From: Bacillus cereus G9842
Lineage (GTDB): Bacteria > Bacillota > Bacilli > Bacillales > Bacillaceae_G
Reading direction: 5' to 3'
Assembly: GCF_000021305.1 (NCBI RefSeq)
Contig: NC_011772.1
Location: 2,952,001-3,016,000 of the forward strand
DNA length: 64,000 nucleotides
Below are positions 43,913 to 52,030 of the stretch, one piece after another. Both the position numbers and the translations under genes were made by a program. Within the stretch, counting starts at the first letter, position 1. Each line of letters starts with the position of its first letter. Under the pieces are notes generated by a model. That model ran no database searches. It was not told the DNA's origin and saw only the letters and a program-made list of their open reading frames with translations.

Positions 43913-45061
43913 CTACGACCGAAACGCCGCATCCGCCAGCATAGACAATATTGCATCATCCATCGGTGGATTGTGTAATCCTGCTCTGACGTTTAAATAG
44001 TAACGATGGAGCGGATTTTTTTCTGATAAGCTTTTTGCTCCTACGATGCGCATTGATTTATCCACTATGGATATCGCCGCATTTGTTACGGCGTATTTCA
44101 CTGCCGCTAATTCTGCTTGCAGTGACAGTTTATCTTCTGCCTCATCGTATTTTTTCGCAATTTGATATAAAAAGACGCGAGCTTGCATAAGCTCGAGTTC
44201 TAATTCTCCAACTAATCTTCTAACATTCGGTAATAAACTAATAGAATGGTTTAAACTATTTGGTCTGTATGATCCCGCAAACTGAACTGCATAATTTCTT
44301 GCTGATTGTGCAATTCCTAAATAACATGCTGGTATATGTAGCAACCAGCCAATACCCTTTTGTTTCACTTTCCCGCCTTTTACATCCGTAAAAAAGCGGT
44401 TGTCTATCTCTACATTTTGTAAGACAAGGTCGTGGCTAGCAGTCCCTCGCATTGCAACGCTATCCCACGTTTCTTCAATAGATACACCGAGTGTATTTCT
44501 TGGAATAACAAACTCACCAACTTCTTCTTGGCCTTCCATACTTGCTGAAATAATAAAATAATCAAGTACTGGCGCCATCGTTGTAAAAGTTTTTCTTCCA
44601 TTTATAACCCACTTCTCGCCTTGTTGAACCGCTATTGTTTCTGGTTTGCCGCCACGCGTCGGACTCCCTGTTTTCGGTTCTGTTGCTGCCCTGTTAAAGA
44701 GCGCACCATTACGTACTTCTTCGCAAAACCATTTGAACATCTCATCATTCCAAGAGCGATTTTCCGCTAGCTCCTTCACAATGCCAAGATGCCAGCCAAT
44801 CGATAATGCAGTAGCTCCACAGCCTTCCGCGATTTTCTCTTGAAATAAAACGAAGTCATATAAAGAAATGGCACTACCACCAAATTCCTTCGGTAACGTT
44901 AATTTCGTATATCCGATATCTTTCAAATCATTTATATTTTCATACGGAAATGATCCTAATTCACTTAGCTGATGCTCCCTTTCCATGAACTTCGGAATCA
45001 ATTTATTTATTTTCTCAATAATTAAAGACTGTTCTTCTGTTTCAACAAATGAGAGTGCCAT
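43913..45061 (-). CDS. Acyl-CoA dehydrogenase family flavoprotein
   Basis: A 382-residue protein with the acyl-CoA dehydrogenase layout: N-terminal helices, a middle beta domain around GKPETIAVQQGEKWVINGRKTFTTMAP and a C-terminal helical bundle (LMQARVFLYQIAKKYDEAE, MRIVGAKSLSEKNPLHRYYLNVRAG). The catalytic Glu cannot be fixed by eye. Many relatives are acyl-CoA dehydrogenases or FMN-dependent monooxygenases such as DszC-like enzymes. The start at 45061 follows AAAGGAG, and a bcr1 element lies directly upstream of that site. Confidence 0.82.
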   Translation of the reverse strand: MALSFVETEEQSLIIEKINKLIPKFMEREHQLSELGSFPYENINDLKDIGYTKLTLPKEFGGSAISLYDFVLFQEKIAEGCGATALSIGWHLGIVKELAENRSWNDEMFKWFCEEVRNGALFNRAATEPKTGSPTRGGKPETIAVQQGEKWVINGRKTFTTMAPVLDYFIISASMEGQEEVGEFVIPRNTLGVSIEETWDSVAMRGTASHDLVLQNVEIDNRFFTDVKGGKVKQKGIGWLLHIPACYLGIAQSARNYAVQFAGSYRPNSLNHSISLLPNVRRLVGELELELMQARVFLYQIAKKYDEAEDKLSLQAELAAVKYAVTNAAISIVDKSMRIVGAKSLSEKNPLHRYYLNVRAGLHNPPMDDAILSMLADAAFRS

Positions 45062-45073
45062 ACTATAATCTCC

Positions 45074-45225
45074 TTTATCCCGCTATTTGCGGGCAGTAAA
45101 ACTCCCACCTAAAAATTCAGGTGAAGCAAAGGAAGTTAGGCGGGAGATCAACTGCCCGTAAACGCCCGATTGGTTCAACTAATAATCAGTGGGAAACCCA
45201 CCCACTGATTAAAGTTTCACTTTAT
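45074..45225. mobile_element. bcr1 repeat element with TTTAT target duplications
   Basis: The element body (45079-45220, about 142 bp) begins CCCGCTATTTGCGGGCAGTA and ends TTAAAGTTTCAC. It is flanked on both sides by TTTAT (45074-45078 and 45221-45225). The body contains several internal inverted repeats (GGGCAGT with ACTGCCC; CAGTGGG with CCCACTG), as expected for the known bcr1 element of the B. cereus group, a non-autonomous element thought to be mobilised in trans. No protein-coding capacity. Confidence 0.85.
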
Positions 45226-45362
45226 GCTCGATTCATAAACCGTTCATTTTGTCATTATGATTATATGAAGCTACCTCTCTATTGTTTCACTATTCCGATA
45301 AAAATACAATGTTTTTGACTAATAAGAAAAGTTCCTATTTAAGGATAGATCCTTTTCTTATA

Positions 45363-46022
45363 TTAGTCCCCCTTCAATGCTTTTAACGGCAAAGAGGTTA
45401 CATATCCAATATACGAGAATAATTCTTTAAAGAAGAATGGTATTTCTGTATCTAACGTTTTATATGCTGATGTCGGCGTTGGTGAAGCATATGCTTCAAT
45501 ATTAATATGTTTTGCGATTCTCATTGCGCGTTTCATATGAAGTGGATCACTTACAATCGTGTATGTGTGTATTCCGTTCTCTATTCCAACTTGCTTCGCA
45601 TTCTTTAAATTTTCTTCAGTGAAAAGGGATTTTGTTTCAATTAAAATATCTTCCTCTTTTACACCTTGTTTCATTGCATATACTCTTGCAGTACGTGCTT
45701 CCTCAAGTTCTGCCTCGAACTTTGTACCACCTGTAAAAATAATCTTTTTAATATTTCCGTTCCTATATAAAGAAATCGCATGATTAATTCTTTCTTTAAA
45801 TACAGGAGATGGTTTTCCGTTCCATGAAGCTGCGCCTAGTACGATACCAGCATCCGTTTTCACGTCATCATTTGCTTTAAAACGATAACTCCAAATATCG
45901 TAAGCTGCATAACTTACATATAAAATAGCAGAACAAATCATTAGTAAAAATACTTGAAAGATTCGTCTTTTCTTACTCTTCTTATTTTCTTTCATTTGTA
46001 ATTGCCTCCGTACATCATCCAT
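45363..46022 (-). CDS. YdcF/SanA-family membrane protein (DUF218)
   Basis: The 219-residue protein has an N-terminal basic stretch and one membrane helix (IFQVFLLMICSAILYVSYAAY), then the DUF218 domain with AGIVLGAASWNGKPSPVFKERI, IIFTGGTKF and VSDPLHMKRAMRIAKHI. The family is linked to envelope or lipid-carrier metabolism in E. coli (YdcF, SanA, ElyC). Its catalytic residues are conserved in the GGT and SDPLHM boxes. GGAGG precedes the ATG. Confidence 0.85.
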   Translation of the reverse strand: MDDVRRQLQMKENKKSKKRRIFQVFLLMICSAILYVSYAAYDIWSYRFKANDDVKTDAGIVLGAASWNGKPSPVFKERINHAISLYRNGNIKKIIFTGGTKFEAELEEARTARVYAMKQGVKEEDILIETKSLFTEENLKNAKQVGIENGIHTYTIVSDPLHMKRAMRIAKHINIEAYASPTPTSAYKTLDTEIPFFFKELFSYIGYVTSLPLKALKGD

Positions 46023-46325
46023 ACTTCTATAAAAAACATTTATATCAAATCGTTTTGTTTGAGTTTATTTAAAAGAAGGAACTTTACTTGTTATTTATAT
46101 ATAAAAGGGTTTTCATTTAAAATTGAGGATTATCAATTCATTTTCATTTGCGGTTTTCATTACATTTTTTTAAATTCATAAGTTTATTACCATACAACTA
46201 CATTGTAACGAATTTTTTCTCAGAAGGGAACGATGAAACAAAAGGAATTAAAATAAAGTAGCATTTTGTAAGAAAAAAGGTATATTTTTCATACCTCACG
46301 AACAATATACCTTTCAAAACACGAA
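46023..46325. other. Gene-free gap with one terminator
   Basis: AT-rich and without coding signal. Near the left-hand gene lies the YdcF promoter region; near the right end is a hairpin at 46276-46314. Confidence 0.4.
46276..46314 (-). terminator. Terminator of the RimL-like gene
   Basis: AAAGGTATAT and ATATACCTTT form a 10-bp stem with a 19-base loop and a T-rich 3' side on the minus strand, 12 bases after the stop. Confidence 0.65.
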
Positions 46326-46913
46326 TTATACCTTTTCTTTATATAACTCTAATTTTTCTAACAATTGTTCTTTTACGCCTGGCCATTCACTCGAGATAAT
46401 ACTGTACACCACCGCATCTCTCACATAACCATTCGGTAATTTTCTTTCATTTCTAAGCACACCCTCTTTTACTGCGCCTAACCTTTCAATTGCTCGTTGT
46501 GCTTTTTCATTTCTTGCATCCGTCTTAATTTGTACCCTAAGCATATGCAGTTTTTCAAAAGCATACTGGAGAAGCATATACTTACACTCTGTATTTATAC
46601 TCGTACGTTGCACACTCGGATGATACCACGTTTGCCCTAACTCAACTGTCTTATCTTCTACTGAAATATTATATAAACGTGTACTTCCTACAATCTTATT
46701 CGTCTGTTGATCTACGACTACCAAAGGTATTTGAGTACCTCTTCCGTAACCCTTTATCGCTTTTTGAACGTATTGTTGCATATCTTGCACACTATCCATT
46801 TTAGAGATTAAATACGCCCAAATATCCCGATTTCCTTCTACAATCGAAAACAAAGTTTCGACATCAGTATTATCCATTAACCGCAACTTTGCTCTTTCGT
46901 GAATAATTTCCAT
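46326..46913 (-). CDS. GNAT acetyltransferase, RimJ/RimL type
   Basis: A 195-residue GNAT: the ERAKLRLMDNTDVETLFSIVEGNRDIW start is typical of RimJ/RimL enzymes. The acetyl-CoA loop lies near WYHPSVQRTSINTECKYMLLQ, and the C-terminal helix is NEKAQRAIERLGAVKEGVLRNE. The ATG at 46913 follows AAAGGGGGC; an upstream ATG gives a basic, hydrophobic extension without homology. Monocistronic. Confidence 0.85.
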   Translation of the reverse strand: MEIIHERAKLRLMDNTDVETLFSIVEGNRDIWAYLISKMDSVQDMQQYVQKAIKGYGRGTQIPLVVVDQQTNKIVGSTRLYNISVEDKTVELGQTWYHPSVQRTSINTECKYMLLQYAFEKLHMLRVQIKTDARNEKAQRAIERLGAVKEGVLRNERKLPNGYVRDAVVYSIISSEWPGVKEQLLEKLELYKEKV

Positions 46914-47011
46914 TTGTAAGCCCCCTTTGTTGTTACTATAACATACCATCAATATCGTTTTATTAATATATAAAAATATTTTTTTCGTAAACGTGTAGTA
47001 CATCTAAAAAT

Positions 47012-47043
47012 AAAAAATGCGATGCCTTTATTCAAGCATCGCA
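47012..47043. terminator. Terminator between RimL-like and YjiH genes
   Basis: TGCGATGC and GCATCGCA form the stem; on the minus strand it is followed by ATTTTTTATTTTTA, which fits the YjiH gene. Confidence 0.7.
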
Positions 47044-47132
47044 CTTATAATTTCGCACTACCTACGATTTTACAATAAATATTCATTTACACAAGTTAGT
47101 AAACGTCATATATTTAGAACTTACATTCTAGT

Positions 47133-48461
47133 TCAAAGCAACAAATAAGCAATCGGCGTAATGATAAGCAACGTTAAAATCGTTCTCTGCACATACAGAA
47201 TAATAAGTTCAGATACTTTTAACGGAATATCTGTTGATAATATACAAGGAATGGAAGCGGAGAAAAACAGTATAGATGATACGGAAACAACTGCAATGAC
47301 AAACTTTGTCACAAGTGGCGCACTTACAACTAATAATGACGGTAAAAACATTTCTGCAATACCAACTGATGCGGCTTTAGCGGCTAAGTCTGCTTCTGGT
47401 AATTGTAATAGCCATGTAAACGGATAGAAAATATAACTGATCCAATCAAATATTGGCGTAAACTTCGCTAAGACGATACCAATTAATCCTACTGACATAA
47501 TGGATGGTAAAATTCCCATCGTCATAATAAATCCGTCTTTTAAATTCACTGCAATATTTTTCATAATGCTCGGTGCAGACTTTGATACTTCTAACGCATC
47601 TTCCCAAGCACATTCTAACATTTTCTCTTTATAAACAGGCTCTGGGAACCCTTCTTCTGTTACATATGTATCTGGTTTTCTACTGAGGGGCGGGATTCTT
47701 ACGGTGATAGCAGTCACGATGAATGTTACAACAAGCGTAGTCCAAAAATAAACATTCCATAAATGCATAATATCTAATGTTTTTGCGATGATGATCATAA
47801 ATGTAGCGGATACTGTAGAAAATCCTGTAGCGATAATCGCCGCTTCTTTTGTGGTATACTTTCCTTCTTTATACACGCGATTCGTAATAAGGAGGGCAAG
47901 CGAATAACTTCCAACGAAGGACGCAACTGCATCGATTGCCGATCTCCCCGGCGTATTCCATAATGGCCTCATAATCGGACGACAAAATGTACCGATAAAT
48001 TCAAGCAATCCATATCCGACTAATAACGCTAAAAACGCCGAGCCAATTGGAACGAGCAAACTTACTGATATGACTAGCTTCTCATACAAAAACGGTCCAA
48101 CATCTGGCGCAAAGAACCAAGCTGGTCCTACTTTTAAACAATATAATATACCAAAAACAACGCCAACTACTTTTAAAATAGAAAAACAAATGTCTACGAT
48201 AGATGCATTCCATTTCTTCGTATAAAATGGATAAATCGCACCAATTGCCATAACAAATAATGCATAATAAGGTACTACGTCAGGAACCGAAGCCCTAATC
48301 CACGATACGATATGATCAATCATAATAGACGATGCACCGTTTATCGTAACAGGAACGAAAAACATAAACACTCCAACGAGACTAGCAAGTATAAACCGGA
48401 GAATAATCCCCTTCTCTCGCCCTGCCTTAATTATATTGCTCTTTAATTCAATTTCACTCAA
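47133..48461 (-). CDS. YjiH-family membrane protein (nucleoside-recognition gate domain)
   Basis: A 442-residue protein with about eleven helices. It holds two gate-like nucleoside recognition segments, including VGYGLLEFIGTFCRPIMRPLWNTPG and later VAKAASVGIAEMFLPSLLV, the YjiH/SpmA-like pattern. These proteins resemble nucleoside transporters but their substrate is unknown. GGAGGTG precedes the ATG. It is monocistronic. Confidence 0.85.
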   Translation of the reverse strand: MSEIELKSNIIKAGREKGIILRFILASLVGVFMFFVPVTINGASSIMIDHIVSWIRASVPDVVPYYALFVMAIGAIYPFYTKKWNASIVDICFSILKVVGVVFGILYCLKVGPAWFFAPDVGPFLYEKLVISVSLLVPIGSAFLALLVGYGLLEFIGTFCRPIMRPLWNTPGRSAIDAVASFVGSYSLALLITNRVYKEGKYTTKEAAIIATGFSTVSATFMIIIAKTLDIMHLWNVYFWTTLVVTFIVTAITVRIPPLSRKPDTYVTEEGFPEPVYKEKMLECAWEDALEVSKSAPSIMKNIAVNLKDGFIMTMGILPSIMSVGLIGIVLAKFTPIFDWISYIFYPFTWLLQLPEADLAAKAASVGIAEMFLPSLLVVSAPLVTKFVIAVVSVSSILFFSASIPCILSTDIPLKVSELIILYVQRTILTLLIITPIAYLLL

Positions 48462-48542
48462 AATTCGACACCTCCTGTTATCTAAATATTCTGTATAATT
48501 ATGTTATATTCCTTCTTTCCGTTTCTACTATTTAATCATATG

Positions 48543-48569
48543 AAAAAACCTATTTTAAAATAGGCTTTT
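48543..48569 (-). terminator. Terminator of the APH-like gene
   Basis: The palindrome CCTATTTTAAAATAGG is followed by six T on the minus strand, directly after the stop at 48570. Confidence 0.75.
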
Positions 48570-49451
48570 CTATTCCCCTTTATAATCATCCACAATCACT
48601 TGAATGATACGATAAGATTCTTCTGCCACCCTCTCATTACTATCCTTATTTGCGTCATATGTAATTAACGCCTTCCAAAGTGCCCATCCTCTCGCTCTAT
48701 TCCATGTTTCTTCGTCCATACGTAACACTTCTTTAAATACGTTTCTACTATTTTCATCAAAAAATGTCCAAGCCATCGCCGCATCACATGCAGGATCTCC
48801 TACTCCTAAAATACCAAAATCAATTACAGCACAAAGCTTTCCATCTTTAACGAGTAAATTCCCTGGCGCTACATCTCCATGAACCCAAACTGGCTTACGG
48901 TCCCATGTTGAACTAAGTGCTACATTCCAAAGGTGCTTTAATAATGCCTCGTCAAAAACATCCTTATTATTTTCAATAGCAACTCTCGCCTCTTCATCAT
49001 ATACCGATATAAGTCCGCCCCGGTAAAAATTATGTGTTCCAGCTAAAGGTCCGTTACTCGCATCAATAGATTGCAATTCTACTAAAAAAGATCCTAAATC
49101 CGCTGCAAATTCATTTAAATCACGAACGTTTTGTTTCGTAACTGTTTCCCCCTCTATCCACTTATTAATAGACCAAGGCAATGGATACGCTTCAGACGGA
49201 TTTCCTTTCGCAAGTGGGGTAGAAATCGGTAAAGAAAGCCTCTTACTTAATAGTGGTAACCACTTATTTTCTTTCTCTACTTGCGGTGCATATGCCACAT
49301 CACTTGGCAATCTTACACTCATCTCATCCCCTAAGTGAAACGTCCTATTATCATGCCCACTAAACTTTACAGGTTTCACTTCTAAATGGGCCCATTCGGG
49401 AAACTGTTCCTGTATTAACTTTTCAACTAAACTTACATTAATTAGATGCAT
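48570..49451 (-). CDS. Aminoglycoside phosphotransferase (APH) family kinase
   Basis: A 293-residue kinase with VWVHGDVAPGNLLVKDGKLC (catalytic HGDxxxxN) and AVIDFGILGVGDPACDAAMAW (metal site). The N-terminal LVEKLIQEQFPEWAHLEVKPV and SVRLPSDVAYAPQVEKE fit the subgroup found in Bacillus near streptomycin- or macrolide-type kinases, but real resistance is not shown. AAGGAGAATG lies before the ATG. It starts next to the GNAT gene stop, so the two are co-transcribed. Confidence 0.85.
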   Translation of the reverse strand: MHLINVSLVEKLIQEQFPEWAHLEVKPVKFSGHDNRTFHLGDEMSVRLPSDVAYAPQVEKENKWLPLLSKRLSLPISTPLAKGNPSEAYPLPWSINKWIEGETVTKQNVRDLNEFAADLGSFLVELQSIDASNGPLAGTHNFYRGGLISVYDEEARVAIENNKDVFDEALLKHLWNVALSSTWDRKPVWVHGDVAPGNLLVKDGKLCAVIDFGILGVGDPACDAAMAWTFFDENSRNVFKEVLRMDEETWNRARGWALWKALITYDANKDSNERVAEESYRIIQVIVDDYKGE

Positions 49452-49967
49452 TCACATTCTCCTTTTCTTTTGAAACTTACTAAGCCCATCCGTACTTCCA
49501 ACATATTCAAAACCATTTTTCTTATAAAAATCATTCAACGTACGATTATGCCCCACACAATCTAACTTCAAATACTCTTTATCACATTGCACATTCTCTT
49601 CTACCCACTGTAAAATCCATTCGCCTATTCCATTTCCCTTATACTTCCGTTTCACCGCAAATCTATGAATATATAATGAATTAGAAACTTCCTCTTTACC
49701 AAAAATATGTTCATCCCATTCATTTTGTTTAGGAGAAACTGTAACCGTACCAACTATTTCATCTTCTTTCAGAACAACATATGTATATTTTTCTCTTATA
49801 CATTCTAGTATTTCAGCCGTAGCTTCCTCTCCTAAAAGATACTGCCACTGATCCACTTCTTTATATTGTAGCCATTGCGCTACTTCTTTTAATAAAAGGA
49901 GAATACTATCACTTTCAATTTCAGTAGCAATTCGAATTTCATGTTCTTTACTTATATTTCTCTCCAT
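49452..49967 (-). CDS. GNAT-family N-acetyltransferase
   Basis: The 171-residue protein has the acetyl-CoA site FAVKRKYKGNGIGEWILQWVE and a C-terminal CVGHNRTLNDFYKKNGFEYVG. The family matches GNATs often located near drug kinases. AAAGGGGAAC precedes the ATG. It lies between the DUF2691 gene (23 bases upstream) and the APH kinase, which starts immediately after its stop: a three-gene transcript. Confidence 0.85.
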   Translation of the reverse strand: MERNISKEHEIRIATEIESDSILLLLKEVAQWLQYKEVDQWQYLLGEEATAEILECIREKYTYVVLKEDEIVGTVTVSPKQNEWDEHIFGKEEVSNSLYIHRFAVKRKYKGNGIGEWILQWVEENVQCDKEYLKLDCVGHNRTLNDFYKKNGFEYVGSTDGLSKFQKKRRM

Positions 49968-49990
49968 ATTGCCGTTCCCCTTTCAAATTG

Positions 49991-50458
49991 CTACCATACT
50001 GACAAATGCATCCTTCCATCATTTTCATCTGTAATATATTCTACATAAAATCCTTGATTCACTGCGTTTTCATACATCATTTCAATCTCTTCTTGGTTTT
50101 TCGCATAAATTTGTATATACTCACCATCCGCTACTAATACGACTACTTCACACTTACTCTCCTTAAATTCTTCAAATGTTGCAATTTCTCCTAGTACCTC
50201 TCCTTTTGGACATGCTTTTAAATCTAAAAATAAAAGATAATATATGTTATCTTTTATTAGCTTTTTTAATTCTGATCCTTCCATAATCTCGTTATCTTCT
50301 GAAAATAACTCTGAACCTAATTCATTCCCTATTATTATATAAGCTTCCTCCCTTCCCATGACTTGCCAATCAAATACAGTAATATCAATTGGCTTTAATA
50401 CTTTCCAAAGTAAATTATCATATCCATCTAGAATATCTACTGTAATCCCTCTTTTCAT
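49991..50458 (-). CDS. DUF2691-family protein
   Basis: The 155-residue acidic protein starts MKRGITVDILDGYDNLLWKVLKPIDITVFDW, the DUF2691 start pattern, with EEAYIIIGNELGSELF next. The C-terminal part holds a strand pair KCEVVVLVADGEYIQIYAKN. Function unknown. It is the first gene of the cluster that includes the GNAT and APH genes. Confidence 0.75.
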   Translation of the reverse strand: MKRGITVDILDGYDNLLWKVLKPIDITVFDWQVMGREEAYIIIGNELGSELFSEDNEIMEGSELKKLIKDNIYYLLFLDLKACPKGEVLGEIATFEEFKESKCEVVVLVADGEYIQIYAKNQEEIEMMYENAVNQGFYVEYITDENDGRMHLSVW

Positions 50459-50545
50459 ATACTTGCTCCTAACTTATTCATTTTCATTTCATACATTATA
50501 TATCAAATGTAATTACTATATTTTGTCGATACATATGTACATCAT

Positions 50546-50578
50546 AAAAAAACCGCTCCACTACTAGCGAAACGGTTT
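50546..50578 (-). terminator. Terminator-like hairpin
   Basis: On the minus strand AAACCG pairs with CGGTTT around an internal CGCT/AGCG stem and seven T follow. It lies about 100 bases after the ferritin-like gene stop. Confidence 0.5.
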
Positions 50579-50674
50579 CCTTCTGCTTACATTTAAATAT
50601 TTCATTCAATTGTTGCACTACGTTTTAAAATATTTTTTAATATATGCACCACATCAGTCGTTCATTCTTAATGC

Positions 50675-51109
50675 TCACTTCGACTTCACGAAGTAATATA
50701 AAAACCATACTGCATGATTTTGTTCATCCGCAGCTATTCTCCGCAACAACTCTTTCAGATGTGCATCCGATGTCTCATCTGAAATTTCCAAATAAAAATC
50801 TACTGTTTTTTGTTCATCTTGTATAGCGAACTCTAATCCTTGTAAATACGTATTTGGGCAGTCTTCAGTAATTTGCGGTTTTGGCTGCCTACCAGTTAAA
50901 CTCGTATAAATTTGTACAAAGTTGTGGAAATGCTTTATTTCATCATTACGAATTTCAAGAATTTGTTTTTGTTCTACTTGATTTGGAGCCATATTCGCTA
51001 ATTTTGCATAGCAGCTTATAGCGCTATACTCTCCGTTTATAGCTTTTTCAATATCACTAATCAACTTATCATTTTGTCTATACCAATCATAATAATTCGA
51101 ATTATACAT
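50675..51109 (-). CDS. Ferritin-like di-iron domain protein
   Basis: A 144-residue four-helix protein. Metal-site residues appear in the usual order: Glu in NGEYSAISCYAKLA, Glu and His in RNDEIKHFHNF, Glu in DEQKTVDFYLEI and Glu-x2-His in AADEQNHAVWFLYYF. Such rubrerythrin/ferritin-like proteins are made in sporulating or oxidatively stressed Bacillus. GGAGGGATAC precedes the ATG. Enzymatic role unknown. Confidence 0.8.
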   Translation of the reverse strand: MYNSNYYDWYRQNDKLISDIEKAINGEYSAISCYAKLANMAPNQVEQKQILEIRNDEIKHFHNFVQIYTSLTGRQPKPQITEDCPNTYLQGLEFAIQDEQKTVDFYLEISDETSDAHLKELLRRIAADEQNHAVWFLYYFVKSK

Positions 51110-51418
51110 CGTATCCCTCCATACTTTCGCTTAACATTTTATGCATTTAGAAATAGTAGGAGCCTGTGTATATAACGGGACGACTTTAGATTGAAAGTAA
51201 AGTTTGAGAAAAGGGTCTATTTTGCAAAGGAATTGCTTATTCATAAAGTGAAACTATAATCAATGGGGATTTTACTACACGGCAAATAGCGGATAAAATA
51301 TCACTATTTTTTTGTACGCTGTTGCTATAAATTCGCGAATGAATCAGGTTTCCAACCAGATGTGGTGTTGAGATGCGAAGCTATTATGAATCCAGTCATA
51401 TAACTAGGAGGTACCACT
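51110..51418. other. Gap with deleted bcr1 and a possible LysR tail fragment
   Basis: The gap holds a short internally deleted bcr1 (51243-51297). After it, 51333-51402 reads FANESGFQPDVVLRCEAIMN and then stops, resembling the C-terminal part of a LysR-type regulator. The fragment is in the same frame region as foreign-looking DNA that continues into the GNAT gene. Confidence 0.35.
51243..51297. mobile_element. Internally deleted bcr1 remnant
   Basis: ATAAA duplications (51243-51247 and 51293-51297, TTTAT in reverse) enclose 45 bases. Their left half, GTGAAACTATAATCAATGGG, matches the reverse-complemented right end of the full bcr1, and the right half, GGCAAATAGCGG, matches the reverse-complemented left end. 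The central ~97 bases are missing, so this is a short, inverse-oriented derivative. Confidence 0.75.
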
Positions 51419-51925
51419 ATGCCATCTTTATTTAAACCTATGGCCTTCCAGCTGAAAACCGAAAGACTTGAGCTTAGTATGTGGGAGGAATCCGATTCCG
51501 TTTGGCTGAGCAAATTAATTGGCGAACGTGGTGTGGACATTCCAGCCGTTGATTCCGTTCGTAACCGGCTCATTGAGATGCGCAAGAAGGCAGAGGAAAA
51601 TGGCATTTCCCTTCTCACTATTCGAAGGCGCAATGAAGGCGATTTCATCGGATACTGCGGCTTAATTATCGGTCGTTCCACACTTGAAGAGCCGGAGATT
51701 GCATACGAGTTGTTCCGCAGCGCCCATGGTAAAGGTTATGCAACTGAGGCGGCATCCGTTATACTGGACGCTGCGATTGCTACTGGGCGCCATAGACTTT
51801 GGTCGACTGTAGGCGCTTGGAATATCGCTTCACTCCGGGTACTAGAAAAGATAGGATTTAAGCGTCATCACAGTACGTGGGATGATGAACGTGGTGAGAT
51901 TGTTTGGAACGTACGCGATTTTTAG
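51419..51925 (+). CDS. GNAT acetyltransferase of foreign-looking composition
   Basis: A 168-residue RimJ/RimL-type GNAT: FQLKTERLELSMWEESDSVW at the start, AHGKGYATEAASVILDAA for acetyl-CoA and NIASLRVLEKIGFKRHHSTW at the end. Its codons use more G and C (GCC, GGC, CGC, CTG) than neighbouring genes, and base composition rises close to 50% GC. AGGAGGTACC before the ATG is a strong binding site. It lies next to a deleted bcr1 and a regulator fragment, so recent transfer is likely. Confidence 0.82.
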   Translation: MPSLFKPMAFQLKTERLELSMWEESDSVWLSKLIGERGVDIPAVDSVRNRLIEMRKKAEENGISLLTIRRRNEGDFIGYCGLIIGRSTLEEPEIAYELFRSAHGKGYATEAASVILDAAIATGRHRLWSTVGAWNIASLRVLEKIGFKRHHSTWDDERGEIVWNVRDF

Positions 51926-51991
51926 AGATTCCGACTTAATTCTAAGGCGACAACAGCAGATACTCATTCTTCAGCTTTTAGATTTCATCAC

Positions 51992-52030
51992 AAAAAAGCC
52001 GTTTCACTAATTTAGTGAAACGGCTTTTTT
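51992..52030. terminator. Bidirectional terminator
   Basis: A 19-bp stem (AAAAAAGCCGTTTCACTAA with its complement) with one central T lies between the foreign GNAT gene and the convergent permease gene and reaches the permease stop. Confidence 0.9.

Noticed and set aside
44646..44843. Plus-strand frame inside the acyl-CoA dehydrogenase
   Set aside because: Antisense shadow of a clear gene.
45121..45318. A 65-codon plus-strand frame
   Set aside because: It lies inside the bcr1 repeat and has no ribosome binding site.
48570..49967. An antibiotic resistance cluster (APH and GNAT)
   Set aside because: Both families are common metabolic enzymes in Bacillus, and no specific resistance signature is visible.
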